This document shows, piece by piece, positions 57,501 through 64,000 of a stretch of 64,000 nt of DNA. The stretch spans positions 21,467 through 85,466 of the forward strand of contig CAKSNH010000013.1 of NCBI GenBank assembly GCA_934476075.1. The letters are read 5' to 3'. Made by a program: the position numbers and the translations under genes. The DNA is from an uncultured Clostridia bacterium. GTDB taxonomy: Bacteria; Bacillota; Clostridia; UBA1381. The notes under the pieces are model-generated. The model worked only from the letters and a program-made list of their open reading frames with translations, was not told the DNA's origin and did not search any database. Numbering within the stretch: the stretch's first letter is position 1; every line of letters starts with the position of its first letter.

Positions 57501-57993
57501 TGCAGACGGTCTGATTGAGGTCATTTCCCTTGATGAAAGCGGTCACGGGAAAGCTATCAGCGACCTGCCGATGGGCAGCTATTATGTGCAGGAAACCTCG
57601 ACCAACTCCGCATATATTGTCAGCGATGCAAAATACCCTGTTATTTTTGAATACGCAGGACAGGATACCGAAACTGTCCGCATCATAGCCAATGAGGGCG
57701 AAGCTATCACAAATGACATTATTTACGGCTCTGTAAGCGGTAAGAAATCTGATGAGGATGGAAAAGCTCTGGGCAGTGCAGTTATCGGTATCTTTAAGAC
57801 AGGAACTACCGAGTTTACAAAGGAAAATGCGATTGCAGCTACCACATCAAAAGATGATGGTAGTTTTTCTTTTGCCAAAGTACCGTATGGAACTTGGATA
57901 ATCCGTGAAATCGAAAGCCCGAAGGGATATGTACTCTCCGAGGAAGAAATCGCCGTGACTATCGGCAAGGCGGACGAAGTTGTGGAAATCTAA
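54580..57993 (+). CDS. Thioester/CnaB-repeat surface adhesin, cut by an in-frame stop
   Basis: 1137 residues to a TAA at 57991-57993; without it the frame would go on to 58722 (1380 codons). Signal peptide 1-30 ('AVTALSIMPATAFAAG'). The thioester domain follows, with Cys82 in 'AFCIQPGVPL' and Gln141 in 'LATQTLVWEF', which can form a Cys-Gln thioester that binds host surfaces covalently. Then come eight SpaA/CnaB-type repeats, each starting like 'GTIALKKTSEDG' and ending like 'GTYTVTEQ', which make the stalk. AGGAGG precedes the ATG. The stop removes two repeats and the sortase signal, so the product would be secreted and not wall-bound unless the stop is read through. Confidence 0.85.
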   Translation: MKIPKLFKKAAAFVMAAVTALSIMPATAFAAGDIGTISFSHTYDSNGNAMRYNSSANIGGYTAGGTGNYKYRMFVDGENAFCIQPGVPLKTGNTLKKASSDTWNALSANQKKAVGLALLYGYQGNRNNLSGSDDEKWLATQTLVWEFVTGCREATGSYNQTSTTVYSLHFGSNYANSGARAVYDQIVAMLREHNTIPSFMSGGKNDITKELAYKDGKYSITLTDSNGVLSDYSFSSSDSNVSVSKSGNKLTISSTVAISGSIRITAKRNNVPTVSSSAKLIAYGDPNLQDLVTGVENADTVSAYINIETPTGTIALKKTSEDGVVEGISFTIKGDNFNKTVKTGKDGSVSVEGLFPGTYTVTEQSVDRYEPQKTQTVTLIGGKTSTVTFSNTLKRGSLEIVKTSEDNLVEGMKFHLYGTSLSGLPVDEYAVTDKNGLAKFENVLISGDTPYVVEEVDTAVRYVVPASQTAPIEWNKVTKRSFDNVLKKFQVTVTKTDAETGSPQGDASLAGAVYGIYKGEELIDTYTTDENGQFTTKYYICDNDWTVREISPSEGYLLDTAIHKVGAEPELYTVELNSTANDVNEQVIKGNIALIKHTDNGETQIETPEEGAVFEVFLKSAGSYENAKETERDVLTCDENGFAQTKDMPYGIYTVRQTSGWEGRELMKDFDVFISKDGQTYRYLINNANFESYIKIVKKDAETGNTIPYAGAGFQIYDPNGNLVTMTFTYPEVTTIDTFYTTADGDLITPQTLEYGKGYSLVEVQAPYGYVLNSEPVYFDVVQENSEEESGITVIEVVRSNMAQKGTITVEKSGEVFSSVAGDKGWYQPIFSVSGLEGAVYEITAAEDIVTLDGTVRANKGEGVDTVTTGKDGTAKSKELYLGKYEVKEITAPYGMVLNEEVRSVELVYAGQNVDVTETATSFYNERQRVEIDLIKSLAIDEAYGIGKNGEIFDVTFGLYAAEELTAADGKTIPADGLIEVISLDESGHGKAISDLPMGSYYVQETSTNSAYIVSDAKYPVIFEYAGQDTETVRIIANEGEAITNDIIYGSVSGKKSDEDGKALGSAVIGIFKTGTTEFTKENAIAATTSKDDGSFSFAKVPYGTWIIREIESPKGYVLSEEEIAVTIGKADEVVEI

Positions 57994-58722
57994 CTTGTCA
58001 ACTACTTCATTAAGGGCAATATCGCTTTGACAAAGGTTGATGAGGATTATCCCGACAACAAGCTGTCTGGTGCGGTATTTGAGGTTTACTCCGATACCAA
58101 TGGCGATGGGAAACTGGATAAAGACGATACGCTGCTTGGCGAAATGAAAGAACTTGACGGCGGCGTTTACCAGATGAGTGAACTCCGCTACGGCAAATAT
58201 CTGGTAAAGGAAACCAAAGCTCCGACAGGCTTTGTGCTTGATGAAAATGTGTATTCCGTATCCGTTGAGGAGAACGGCAAGACCTACACCGTGGAAAATA
58301 AGGCGGGTGTAGGATTTATCAATGCAGCACAGAAAGGCTCTCTTAAAATCGTAAAGACTTCCTCTGACGGTAAGGTGGAGGGCTTCTCTTTCCGTGTGAC
58401 AGGCGTGGACTATGACCAGACCTTTAAGACAGATAAGAACGGAGAAATCGTGATTGAGGGCTTGCGGATTGGCGACTATACCGTATCCGAAGTAAGCGAC
58501 AAGGCTTCCGCAGGATATATCCTGCCTGACGATAAACAGGCAACGGTCAAGGTGGACGCTACGGCTATCGTGCAGATGCACAATGAGTTCAGGGATACCC
58601 CGAAAACAGGCGATGACTTCAATCTGGGCTTATGGGTAAGCCTTGCAGCTCTGTCTGTTGTCGGTGCGGGCGTTCTCGGATTTGTCGGCTATAAGAACAG
58701 AAAGAAGAAAAAGGAGGACTAA
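57994..58722 (+). pseudogene. 3' part of the adhesin: two CnaB repeats and sortase signal
   Basis: Same frame as the part upstream of the TAA, with no shift. It holds two more CnaB repeats ('GNIALTKVDEDYPDNKLSGA' and 'GSLKIVKTSSDGKVEGFSFR'), then the sorting signal: 'DTPKTGDDF', a hydrophobic helix 'LGLWVSLAALSVVGAGVLGF' and a basic tail KNRKKKKED. An in-frame TTG at 58027 has no ribosome site, so separate translation is unlikely. Confidence 0.8.
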
Positions 58723-58725
58723 TTG

Positions 58726-58818
58726 ATGGACGCTAAAACCATTATCGCAATCGTGCTTGTCGTGTTCATTGTGAGTGCGGCGGTATGGCTGAATATCCGT
58801 AACAGAAAGAATAAGTAA
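58726..58818 (+). CDS. 30-residue single-helix membrane protein
   Basis: ATG GAC GCT ... TAA, four bases after the adhesin stop. AAGGAGG (in the adhesin's last codons) lies about 8 bases upstream. The product is one membrane helix ('TIIAIVLVVFIVSAAVWLNI') with a basic end RNRKNK. Too short for the usual gene finders. Its place suggests co-translation with the adhesin; function unknown. Confidence 0.6.
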   Translation: MDAKTIIAIVLVVFIVSAAVWLNIRNRKNK

Positions 58819-58867
58819 GTGGTTTGGGCGGCTGAAAGATGCCGCCCTTTCCTTTATGGAGGTAACA

Positions 58868-59170
58868 ATGAAAAACCTTAAAACCATTGAAAAGAAAGTC
58901 AGGGCTGTTCTGGAAAAGAATGAAGATGCCAGAAATGACGATATGGTGCTATATCTTGCACTTTGTAATGCCTGTCTGAAGGATGCAGGGGCAATGCCGC
59001 TTGCAGAGATAATGACGCAGCACAAATATCTCGGTCTGCCGAGCTTTGAGAGCGTCAGCAGGACACGCCGCAAGCTGCAGGCACGGTATCCAGAGCTTGC
59101 AGGGAGCCGCCCTATTCAAAAAATGAGAGCCACGGGCGAAAAAGCCTATCGGCGTTATGCCAAAGAATAG
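58868..59170 (+). CDS. Conserved ICE protein, helical
   Basis: 100 residues. 'VLYLALCNACLKDAGAMPLA' and 'FESVSRTRRKLQARYPELAG' suggest a small winged-helix or helical DNA-related fold; phage and ICE proteins of this type are common and unnamed. ATG at 58868 follows GGAGG. Overlaps nothing; the next gene starts 11 bases on. Confidence 0.65.
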   Translation: MKNLKTIEKKVRAVLEKNEDARNDDMVLYLALCNACLKDAGAMPLAEIMTQHKYLGLPSFESVSRTRRKLQARYPELAGSRPIQKMRATGEKAYRRYAKE

Positions 59171-59180
59171 AGAGGTGCTT

Positions 59181-59453
59181 ATGGACGAAGAAAAACGCTC
59201 CAATCAGAACTATGAAATCATTGAGAGCTGTACTATCGGGAGTACAGAGCTTGTCATCGGTCACAATCCCAACGCACCCAACTCTTATGTGTGTTGGTAC
59301 TGCAAGGGCGGCTCAAATTATTTCTGGGGTTATTACACGAATGAGCTTGATGATGCACGGCAAAAGCTGAATGAACGATACCAGTCAGAGTGCCGTATGT
59401 CCTATAATCAGCCTTCCCAGAAGCAGAAAAACGGTGATGACCGTGAGCGATAA
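59181..59453 (+). CDS. Conserved ICE protein
   Basis: 90 residues. 'IIESCTIGSTELVIGHNPNA' and 'YVCWYCKGGSNYFWGYYTNE' give a compact beta-rich fold. ATG at 59181 follows AGAGGTG. I know similar ORFs only as hypothetical ICE proteins. Overlaps the next small gene by 17 bases. Confidence 0.6.
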   Translation: MDEEKRSNQNYEIIESCTIGSTELVIGHNPNAPNSYVCWYCKGGSNYFWGYYTNELDDARQKLNERYQSECRMSYNQPSQKQKNGDDRER

Positions 59454-59589
59454 AATAAAATATGACTGCACGACCTGTCCTTATCCCCGATATAAGGATG
59501 GGTCAGTTATTTTCTGCGATGTCTGTATTCGCAAGATTTTAGACGAGCAGAAAGAGAAAAAGGAAAGAAAGGAGCAGCCGAATGAGTAA
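59437..59589 (+). CDS. Small cysteine-rich ICE protein
   Basis: 50 residues from ATG 59437 (a GTG at 59443 is also possible). Two CxxC pairs in 'YDCTTCPYPRYK' and 'IFCDVCIRK' suggest a zinc site; the end is Glu/Lys-rich. Its end overlaps the next gene by 8 bases. Confidence 0.55.
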   Translation: MTVSDKIKYDCTTCPYPRYKDGSVIFCDVCIRKILDEQKEKKERKEQPNE

Positions 59590-60289
59590 TGAAATAAAGA
59601 CAAGACCTTTAACCCCGACAGAACAGAAATACACCTATGCCCAAAGTATGCAGCTTGAGGGGCAGACAGGCACTATCGGGCATCTGCGTGGTGACTTTGC
59701 CACGACGGGCTATGGCTTTTACACCACTTGGTTTGATACCAGACCACAATGGAAATCTGACGAATTTAAGGCAGACCTTGATACGGTCATCAATGCTTTA
59801 CGGGAGGATAAAGGGCTTTTGCATAACCGCTATGATATGAGTGCGTTTGCAAGGCATTTTCCCGAAAGTGCTATCAAGGGTAACTATTGTACGGAGTACG
59901 GTTTCCGTGTGGATACGGAGAAACACGCTTTTCTGCTTCGGTGCAATCCCACCAAAGGCGACTATAATTTTTATTGCTATTGCTATGTGAAGGAATGGCT
60001 TGATAAGCATATCCAGAAAGCAGAACAAGGTATCCGATTTATTGACCCTCAATATAAAGAACTGTTCCGTATCCCAGACGGTGGAAAGGTCATTGTCACG
60101 ACTTCTTGGGAAGAGAAACGGGAGTATCCCTGCCGCTTCATTGATGAATACCATACCGAAGTCGGCAGCAATCTGTACCACATCTGCGAGTTTGCCGAGC
60201 GTATGCAGAAAAATGGGGCGACCTATAAGCCGAAATCTGCGGAACAAACGCCGCAGAAAACACCGAAGCACAAGGATTTAGAACGATAA
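59582..60289 (+). CDS. Conserved ICE protein, large
   Basis: 235 residues. Begins 'MSNEIKTRPLTPTEQKYTYA' and contains 'HLRGDFATTGYGFYTTWFDT', 'KGNYCTEYGFRVDTEKHAFL' and 'YNFYCYCYVKEWLDKH'. The pattern is that of accessory proteins found beside LtrC-like methylases in gut ICEs; no enzyme motif is seen. GGAGCAG lies upstream. Confidence 0.65.
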   Translation: MSNEIKTRPLTPTEQKYTYAQSMQLEGQTGTIGHLRGDFATTGYGFYTTWFDTRPQWKSDEFKADLDTVINALREDKGLLHNRYDMSAFARHFPESAIKGNYCTEYGFRVDTEKHAFLLRCNPTKGDYNFYCYCYVKEWLDKHIQKAEQGIRFIDPQYKELFRIPDGGKVIVTTSWEEKREYPCRFIDEYHTEVGSNLYHICEFAERMQKNGATYKPKSAEQTPQKTPKHKDLER

Positions 60290-60303
60290 GGAGGATTTAG
60301 AAT

Positions 60304-60510
60304 ATGGCTGTTAATCAGAAAGCTGTCAAGGTCTTGAATAAGGTCTTGGAAGCAGGCTTTACCGATGAAAAAGCGATTGCCGCTATGACTATGGACGATA
60401 TTCTTTCTATGCAAGGCATCACGGTTGCGGATATTACTCTCATCAATGACCTGCAAAAGAGTATTAAATCGAACAAAGTCATTTCTTTTCTTGGCGGTGG
60501 TGCGGAGTGA
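60304..60510 (+). CDS. Small conserved ICE protein
   Basis: 68 residues: 'KAVKVLNKVLEAGFTDEKAI' and 'ITLINDLQKSIKSNKVISFL'. It is helical and looks like a short HTH-like fold ('EKAIAAMTMDDILSMQGI'). GGAGG lies 7 bases before the ATG. It comes directly before the LtrC-like gene. Confidence 0.65.
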   Translation: MAVNQKAVKVLNKVLEAGFTDEKAIAAMTMDDILSMQGITVADITLINDLQKSIKSNKVISFLGGGAE

Positions 60511-60557
60511 GTAAACAGAAATATTTAAAACAAAAACGATAAGGAGGTGTAGGTTGA

Positions 60558-63500
60558 ATGGCTGCGAAGTATCAGCTAATCACAGAGCTGTATCGGCGTA
60601 CAGGCGTTGCGGTTGCAAAAAATCCGCAGGCGTGGCAGGGTTTTCTGTCCTCTGCCTGCCGCAACTATAAATGCCGTTTTGACGAACAGCTTTTAATATA
60701 CGCACAACGCCCCGATGCTGTTGCCATTGCGAAGCTCGAAACTTGGAACAGACAGTTTAGGCGTTGGGTCAATAAGGACAGCAAGGGTATTGCCGTATTT
60801 GACCCGAAAGGTCGCAGGAATACGCTGAAATACTATTTTGATGTGTCTGACACCCACGAGGGCTATTATGGCAGCCGCCCTGTTCCGATATGGCAGATGG
60901 ATGAGCGATACGAGCAGGCTGTTATGGAAAGGCTCTCGGACAGGTTTGGAGATGTGGAAAGCACTGACCTTGCTTCTGCCTTAATGGAAACGGCAAAGAA
61001 CGCCGTGGAGGACAATCTGCAAGACTATTTTTCTCAGTTAAAGGACTGCACGAAAGACAGCTTTTTGGAAGAACTGGACGACTTTAATATAGAAGTCATT
61101 TACAGGCGGCTGGCAGCAAACAGCGTTGCTTTTATGCTGATCAGCCGCTGCGGTCTGGATACGAATGAGTTTTTTGACCGAGAGGATTTTGTGGATATTG
61201 TAAATTTCAATACCCCTGCAACGATAAACGCTATCGGTATTGCCACGAGCGATATTGCGGAAATGGCGTTACGGGAAATCTCACAGTCTGTCCGAAATGT
61301 GCAAATGGCGGAAAAAGACCAGAATCGCACCTTTGTACAAAGAACGCAGGTTCAGTATGATAAAGGCAGACAACAACCCGAAAGGAGCGAATACAATGAG
61401 CGAAATCACTTACAGCAGACAGGGGGATTATCTTATTCCCGACCTAACATTACCGACAGAGCCAGAGCTTCCGCTTGGCAGGTACGCTTTGATGCACAGG
61501 GATTATCTGGAGAGGCACAAGCGAGTGACCTATCTCAACCTGCTGACATCGGGCAGGCTGAACGGGCATCTGCACGAGGTAGAGCAGACAGCACTCCAGA
61601 GGTTGGAGCTTCTGACGAAGCAGCTCTCAGCCGAGCAGGGCGTAACAGAGGAATTGAAAGAGAAAGCTCCGATGCAGTGGGTCGGACTGATGAACAACAT
61701 CCGCAGCCAAGCGGAGGAAGTGATACTGACCGAACTGATTTACAGGTAAGCGTTGGCAAAGATGATGAGGTCAGGGTCAATCTTCCAACTGTAGATGAAC
61801 AAATCGAAATGATAGCAAAAGCAGAGGACGAAAATGCCTCTGCTTTTGCTATTTCCAAAGAAGATATTGCCTCCGTGCTTCAGAAAGGCAGTGGTGTTGC
61901 GGACGAAAAATACCGTATCTACCGCCAATTCCAAAAGGGCGAGGACAGACAGAAAAATATTGAGTTCCTTAAAAATGAGTATGGAACGGGCGGCGGTACG
62001 CACATCTTCCCCGATGGTTTCAGCGGTCATTCTTGGCATGACAGCAAAGGTCTTGCCATTGACCGAAACGGCACTTATACCAATCACGACCTTGTGTTGA
62101 AATGGTCACAGGTTGAAAAGCGTCTGCGTGAGCTGATTAAGGATAAACGCTATCTCAATCTGAAAGAAAAAGAGCATTATGCCGATTATCTGGATAGCGT
62201 GTCAGCTCCTCAATATGAGATTGACACCCAAAGAAAAATCCTGCGGCAGAGATTTATTGATGCTAACCGTGACCTGCCCCCTGCCGACAAACGGGATACC
62301 CTTGCTTTGCGGCTATCTGACTTTATCCGAGACTTGGACAGGTACGAAAAAGACCTGTTATCTGTTGTGGGACGAAGCGACCTTGCTGATATTACCGCCG
62401 AGCAAATGGAACAGCACCTGTCCGCCCCCTCAACTGTTCAACAGCTCATAGACTTTCTTGCACAGGTACAATGGAAAACGACCTCAGTTTTCAGCCGCAG
62501 TAATGGGTGGAAGTTTACCGAGGAATTAAGGGAGCTGCACCCACTCCGCTACCTCTACAATGAGGGCGATGTGGTGTATATCGGTGCGGATAAATATGAG
62601 ATTGCAACACTTACCGAGGAAAAGGTCTATCTGCAAAATGCCGAGTTCCCTATCTTGGGGCAGGAATACAGCCGAGCCGACTTTGAAGAAAAGATAAAGG
62701 AAAATCCTGCAAATGATCATCTGAAAGTGGTCGTAACCGAGAAACAGAGGACAGAAACACCGTCCGAGAAAAAGCAGGACGGAATACAGTTTTCTATCGG
62801 TTTTTCCGAACACCCTGCCTTTTATGACAGACAGCTTAATGACCGCTATACGGATTTGAGCTTTGCTCTGGGGAATAAGCTGCTTGGTATTTTGGACGAG
62901 AAACAGCACCGTGAGCGTGAGGGCGATAAAAATATCGGGTGGTATCACAAGACAGATTTTGTTATCAAGGCTGTTATCGGCGGCGAGGAATTTAACTATG
63001 AAGGGCGGTTTGATATTGGCGATGGTGAGGGCGATTTAATTGCTCACATTAAGAATTTTTACGATTATGCCTTATCGCCAAAGGGCGAACAGCTATATGG
63101 AGATGACCGAGAAAGCCTGCTCCGTGGCAGAGATGAGTTTATCCCATTCTTGGAACAGCACACCGAGCTGACCCAAGAGGACGAGAAGCGCTTTGATGAG
63201 ATTATGGCTACCGAAAGTGATTGGTACAGGACAGCCGAGGAAGTCGAAGAAAAACCACAGGTGTATGCCGATAAACTGAATGGCTCAGAAGCTCCTGCCA
63301 TTGAAACAGAGCAATCCGCAGACGACCTCATAGGCAGGGAAATCGCCATAGATAACCGTAAATATCTCATTGAGAACATTGACAAAATCAGCGGCGATAT
63401 ATCCCTGCGTGACATCACATTCCAGAACAATGTGGGCTTTCCGATAAACCGAGTGGAGAAAATCGGCTATATCCAAAAGCTATTGGAACAGGAAAAAACC

Positions 63501-64000
63501 GAATTACCGTCCGAAGAAAAAACGGAAGCTCCTGCCGTTCCTGTTACTGACCGTCATAATTTCCGTATTACCGATGACGCCATCGGTGTCGGCGGAGCAA
63601 AAGAAAAGTTCCGTAACAACATGGCGGCAATCAACCTGCTGCACGAGCTTGAAATCGAAAACCGCCTTGCCACACCCGAAGAACAGGAGGTCTTATCTCA
63701 GTATGTCGGTTGGGGCGGTCTTTCTATGGCATTTGATGAACACAATGCGGCGTGGGCGGAGGAATTTAAGGAGCTATATGCCAGCCTATCCCCAGAGGAA
63801 TACCGTGCCGCTATGGAGTCAACGCTGACCGCTTTTTATATGCCGCCTGTTGTTATCAAGGCGATGTATGACGTACTTGACCGCCTGGGCTTTTCACAGG
63901 GAAATATCTTGGAGCCGTCCTGCGGGACAGGCAATTTCTTTGGTCTGCTTCCCGAAAGTATGCAAAACAGCAAGCTCCACGGCGTGGAAATCGACTCTCT
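60558..64000 (+). CDS. LtrC-like ArdC-N/DNA methylase (probable SNF2 helicase) of the ICE, 3' end outside
   Basis: 1147 codons open to the window end. N-terminal ArdC-like ssDNA-binding domain (about 10-95: 'KNPQAWQGFLSSACRNYKCR', then FDEQLLIYAQRPDAV). A low-complexity Ser/Arg/Gly/Asp linker (about 255-400) holds an overlapping tnpV gene in another frame. Later come 'HIFPDGFSGHSWHDSKG' and, near the end, the N6-methylase start 'GGAKEKFRNNMAAINLLHEL', 'QYVGWGGLSMAFDE' and the SAM motif 'ILEPSCGTGNFFGLLPESM'. Full-length relatives (over 2000 residues) go on to a SNF2 helicase. They are thought to protect or prepare ICE DNA for transfer. AAGGAGG lies upstream of ATG 60558. Confidence 0.85.
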   Translation, partial: MAAKYQLITELYRRTGVAVAKNPQAWQGFLSSACRNYKCRFDEQLLIYAQRPDAVAIAKLETWNRQFRRWVNKDSKGIAVFDPKGRRNTLKYYFDVSDTHEGYYGSRPVPIWQMDERYEQAVMERLSDRFGDVESTDLASALMETAKNAVEDNLQDYFSQLKDCTKDSFLEELDDFNIEVIYRRLAANSVAFMLISRCGLDTNEFFDREDFVDIVNFNTPATINAIGIATSDIAEMALREISQSVRNVQMAEKDQNRTFVQRTQVQYDKGRQQPERSEYNERNHLQQTGGLSYSRPNITDRARASAWQVRFDAQGLSGEAQASDLSQPADIGQAERASARGRADSTPEVGASDEAALSRAGRNRGIERESSDAVGRTDEQHPQPSGGSDTDRTDLQVSVGKDDEVRVNLPTVDEQIEMIAKAEDENASAFAISKEDIASVLQKGSGVADEKYRIYRQFQKGEDRQKNIEFLKNEYGTGGGTHIFPDGFSGHSWHDSKGLAIDRNGTYTNHDLVLKWSQVEKRLRELIKDKRYLNLKEKEHYADYLDSVSAPQYEIDTQRKILRQRFIDANRDLPPADKRDTLALRLSDFIRDLDRYEKDLLSVVGRSDLADITAEQMEQHLSAPSTVQQLIDFLAQVQWKTTSVFSRSNGWKFTEELRELHPLRYLYNEGDVVYIGADKYEIATLTEEKVYLQNAEFPILGQEYSRADFEEKIKENPANDHLKVVVTEKQRTETPSEKKQDGIQFSIGFSEHPAFYDRQLNDRYTDLSFALGNKLLGILDEKQHREREGDKNIGWYHKTDFVIKAVIGGEEFNYEGRFDIGDGEGDLIAHIKNFYDYALSPKGEQLYGDDRESLLRGRDEFIPFLEQHTELTQEDEKRFDEIMATESDWYRTAEEVEEKPQVYADKLNGSEAPAIETEQSADDLIGREIAIDNRKYLIENIDKISGDISLRDITFQNNVGFPINRVEKIGYIQKLLEQEKTELPSEEKTEAPAVPVTDRHNFRITDDAIGVGGAKEKFRNNMAAINLLHELEIENRLATPEEQEVLSQYVGWGGLSMAFDEHNAAWAEEFKELYASLSPEEYRAAMESTLTAFYMPPVVIKAMYDVLDRLGFSQGNILEPSCGTGNFFGLLPESMQNSKLHGVEIDS
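61396..61749 (+). CDS. tnpV: TnpV-like protein encoded inside the LtrC-like gene in another frame
   Basis: 117 residues. The sequence matches the TnpV family as I know it: 'ITYSRQGDYLIPDLTLPTEP', 'RVTYLNLLTSGRLNGHLHEV' and the end 'PMQWVGLMNNIRSQAEEV' with LTELIYR. TnpV is an accessory protein of Gram-positive transposons, of unknown role. AAAGGAG (61381-61387) lies 8 bases before the ATG, an ideal ribosome site. The host frame is open through the same DNA but there encodes only a biased Ser/Arg/Gly/Asp/Ala linker. The TnpV frame is +1 relative to the host gene. Both frames appear to be used. Confidence 0.75.
   Translation: MSEITYSRQGDYLIPDLTLPTEPELPLGRYALMHRDYLERHKRVTYLNLLTSGRLNGHLHEVEQTALQRLELLTKQLSAEQGVTEELKEKAPMQWVGLMNNIRSQAEEVILTELIYR

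Larger units (their letters stand above)
52069..64000 (+). mobile_element. Left part of an integrative conjugative element
   Basis: From here to the window end the G+C content rises and the genes are those of Gram-positive ICEs: parA, parB, a wall-anchored adhesin, a train of small conserved ORFs and an LtrC-like ArdC-N/methylase protein with tnpV. No integrase, relaxase or attachment site is in view; they would lie to the right. The exact left edge is uncertain, between 52028 and about 52240. Confidence 0.75.

Noticed and set aside
63574..63828. An 84-codon frame inside the LtrC-like gene
   Set aside because: Unlike the tnpV frame it has no ribosome site and no family resemblance, and it overlaps a well-conserved methylase part of the host gene.

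Overview
The window looks like chromosome of a low-GC anaerobic member of the Clostridia (Firmicutes), probably a gut or rumen organism. The reasons are a complete rnfCDGEAB operon, type III glutamine synthetase, a SigI/RsgI pair, S-layer-homology (SLH) proteins, a BspA-type leucine-rich-repeat protein, GatCAB coupled to a short AspRS, the acpS-nnr-alr-ndoAI-ndoA gene order, good Shine-Dalgarno sites, and an integrative conjugative element (ICE) of the Gram-positive type at the right end. The species cannot be named from the sequence alone.

Layout. 1-2.4 kb: a small cluster with a HEAT-repeat protein (5' end outside the window), a TMEM43-like membrane protein and a zinc-ribbon membrane protein. 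2.8-8.8 kb: tRNA-Ser(CGA), a DXS-like thiamine-diphosphate enzyme behind a MerR-type promoter, a MATE exporter, tRNA-Gly(CCC), an ATC-hydrolase-family protein, a roughly 1-kb non-coding stretch packed with hairpins, and mntP. 8.8-13.5 kb: gatC-gatA-gatB-aspS behind a leader that contains a terminator hairpin; together these can make Asn-tRNA(Asn) (and Gln-tRNA) by transamidation. 13.6-16 kb: glnN with a long structured leader. 16.1-19 kb: sigI and an rsgI whose outer part is a ten-copy 24-residue repeat. 19-24.8 kb: a Na+/Ca2+ exchanger, yebC, a membrane-anchored repeat protein, an SLH protein and an orphan DnaD-domain protein. 24.8-30 kb: rnfCDGEAB. 30.8-36.2 kb: a minus-strand housekeeping operon from a 44-codon ORF and rdgB through acpS, nnr and alr to the ndoAI/ndoA toxin-antitoxin pair. 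36.4-38.4 kb: an AgrC/AgrA-like two-component system.

38.6-43.5 kb is accessory DNA. The 3' and 5' remnants of one type of IS, each with its terminal inverted repeat, lie 4.7 kb apart in the order and orientation of a single element, and enclose a zinc-ribbon protein, a damaged cohesin-like gene and a BspA-type LRR gene. tRNA-Leu(CAA), a MntA/HepT toxin-antitoxin pair, an SLH-M15 peptidase and an RlmD-like rRNA methyltransferase follow. 47.9-52.0 kb is a markedly A+T-rich two-gene unit (OLD-family ATPase/TOPRIM nuclease plus UvrD-like helicase) that resembles the Gabija anti-phage system.

52.1-64 kb is the left part of an ICE with a higher G+C content: parA, parB, a thioester/CnaB wall-anchored adhesin broken by one in-frame stop, small conserved ICE genes, and the first 1147 codons of an LtrC-like ArdC-N/DNA-methylase protein. 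Inside that last gene, in another frame and with its own ribosome binding site, lies a complete tnpV-like gene.

Two families of short intergenic repeats run through the chromosomal part. All four copies of one family begin directly after the U-tract of an intrinsic terminator.
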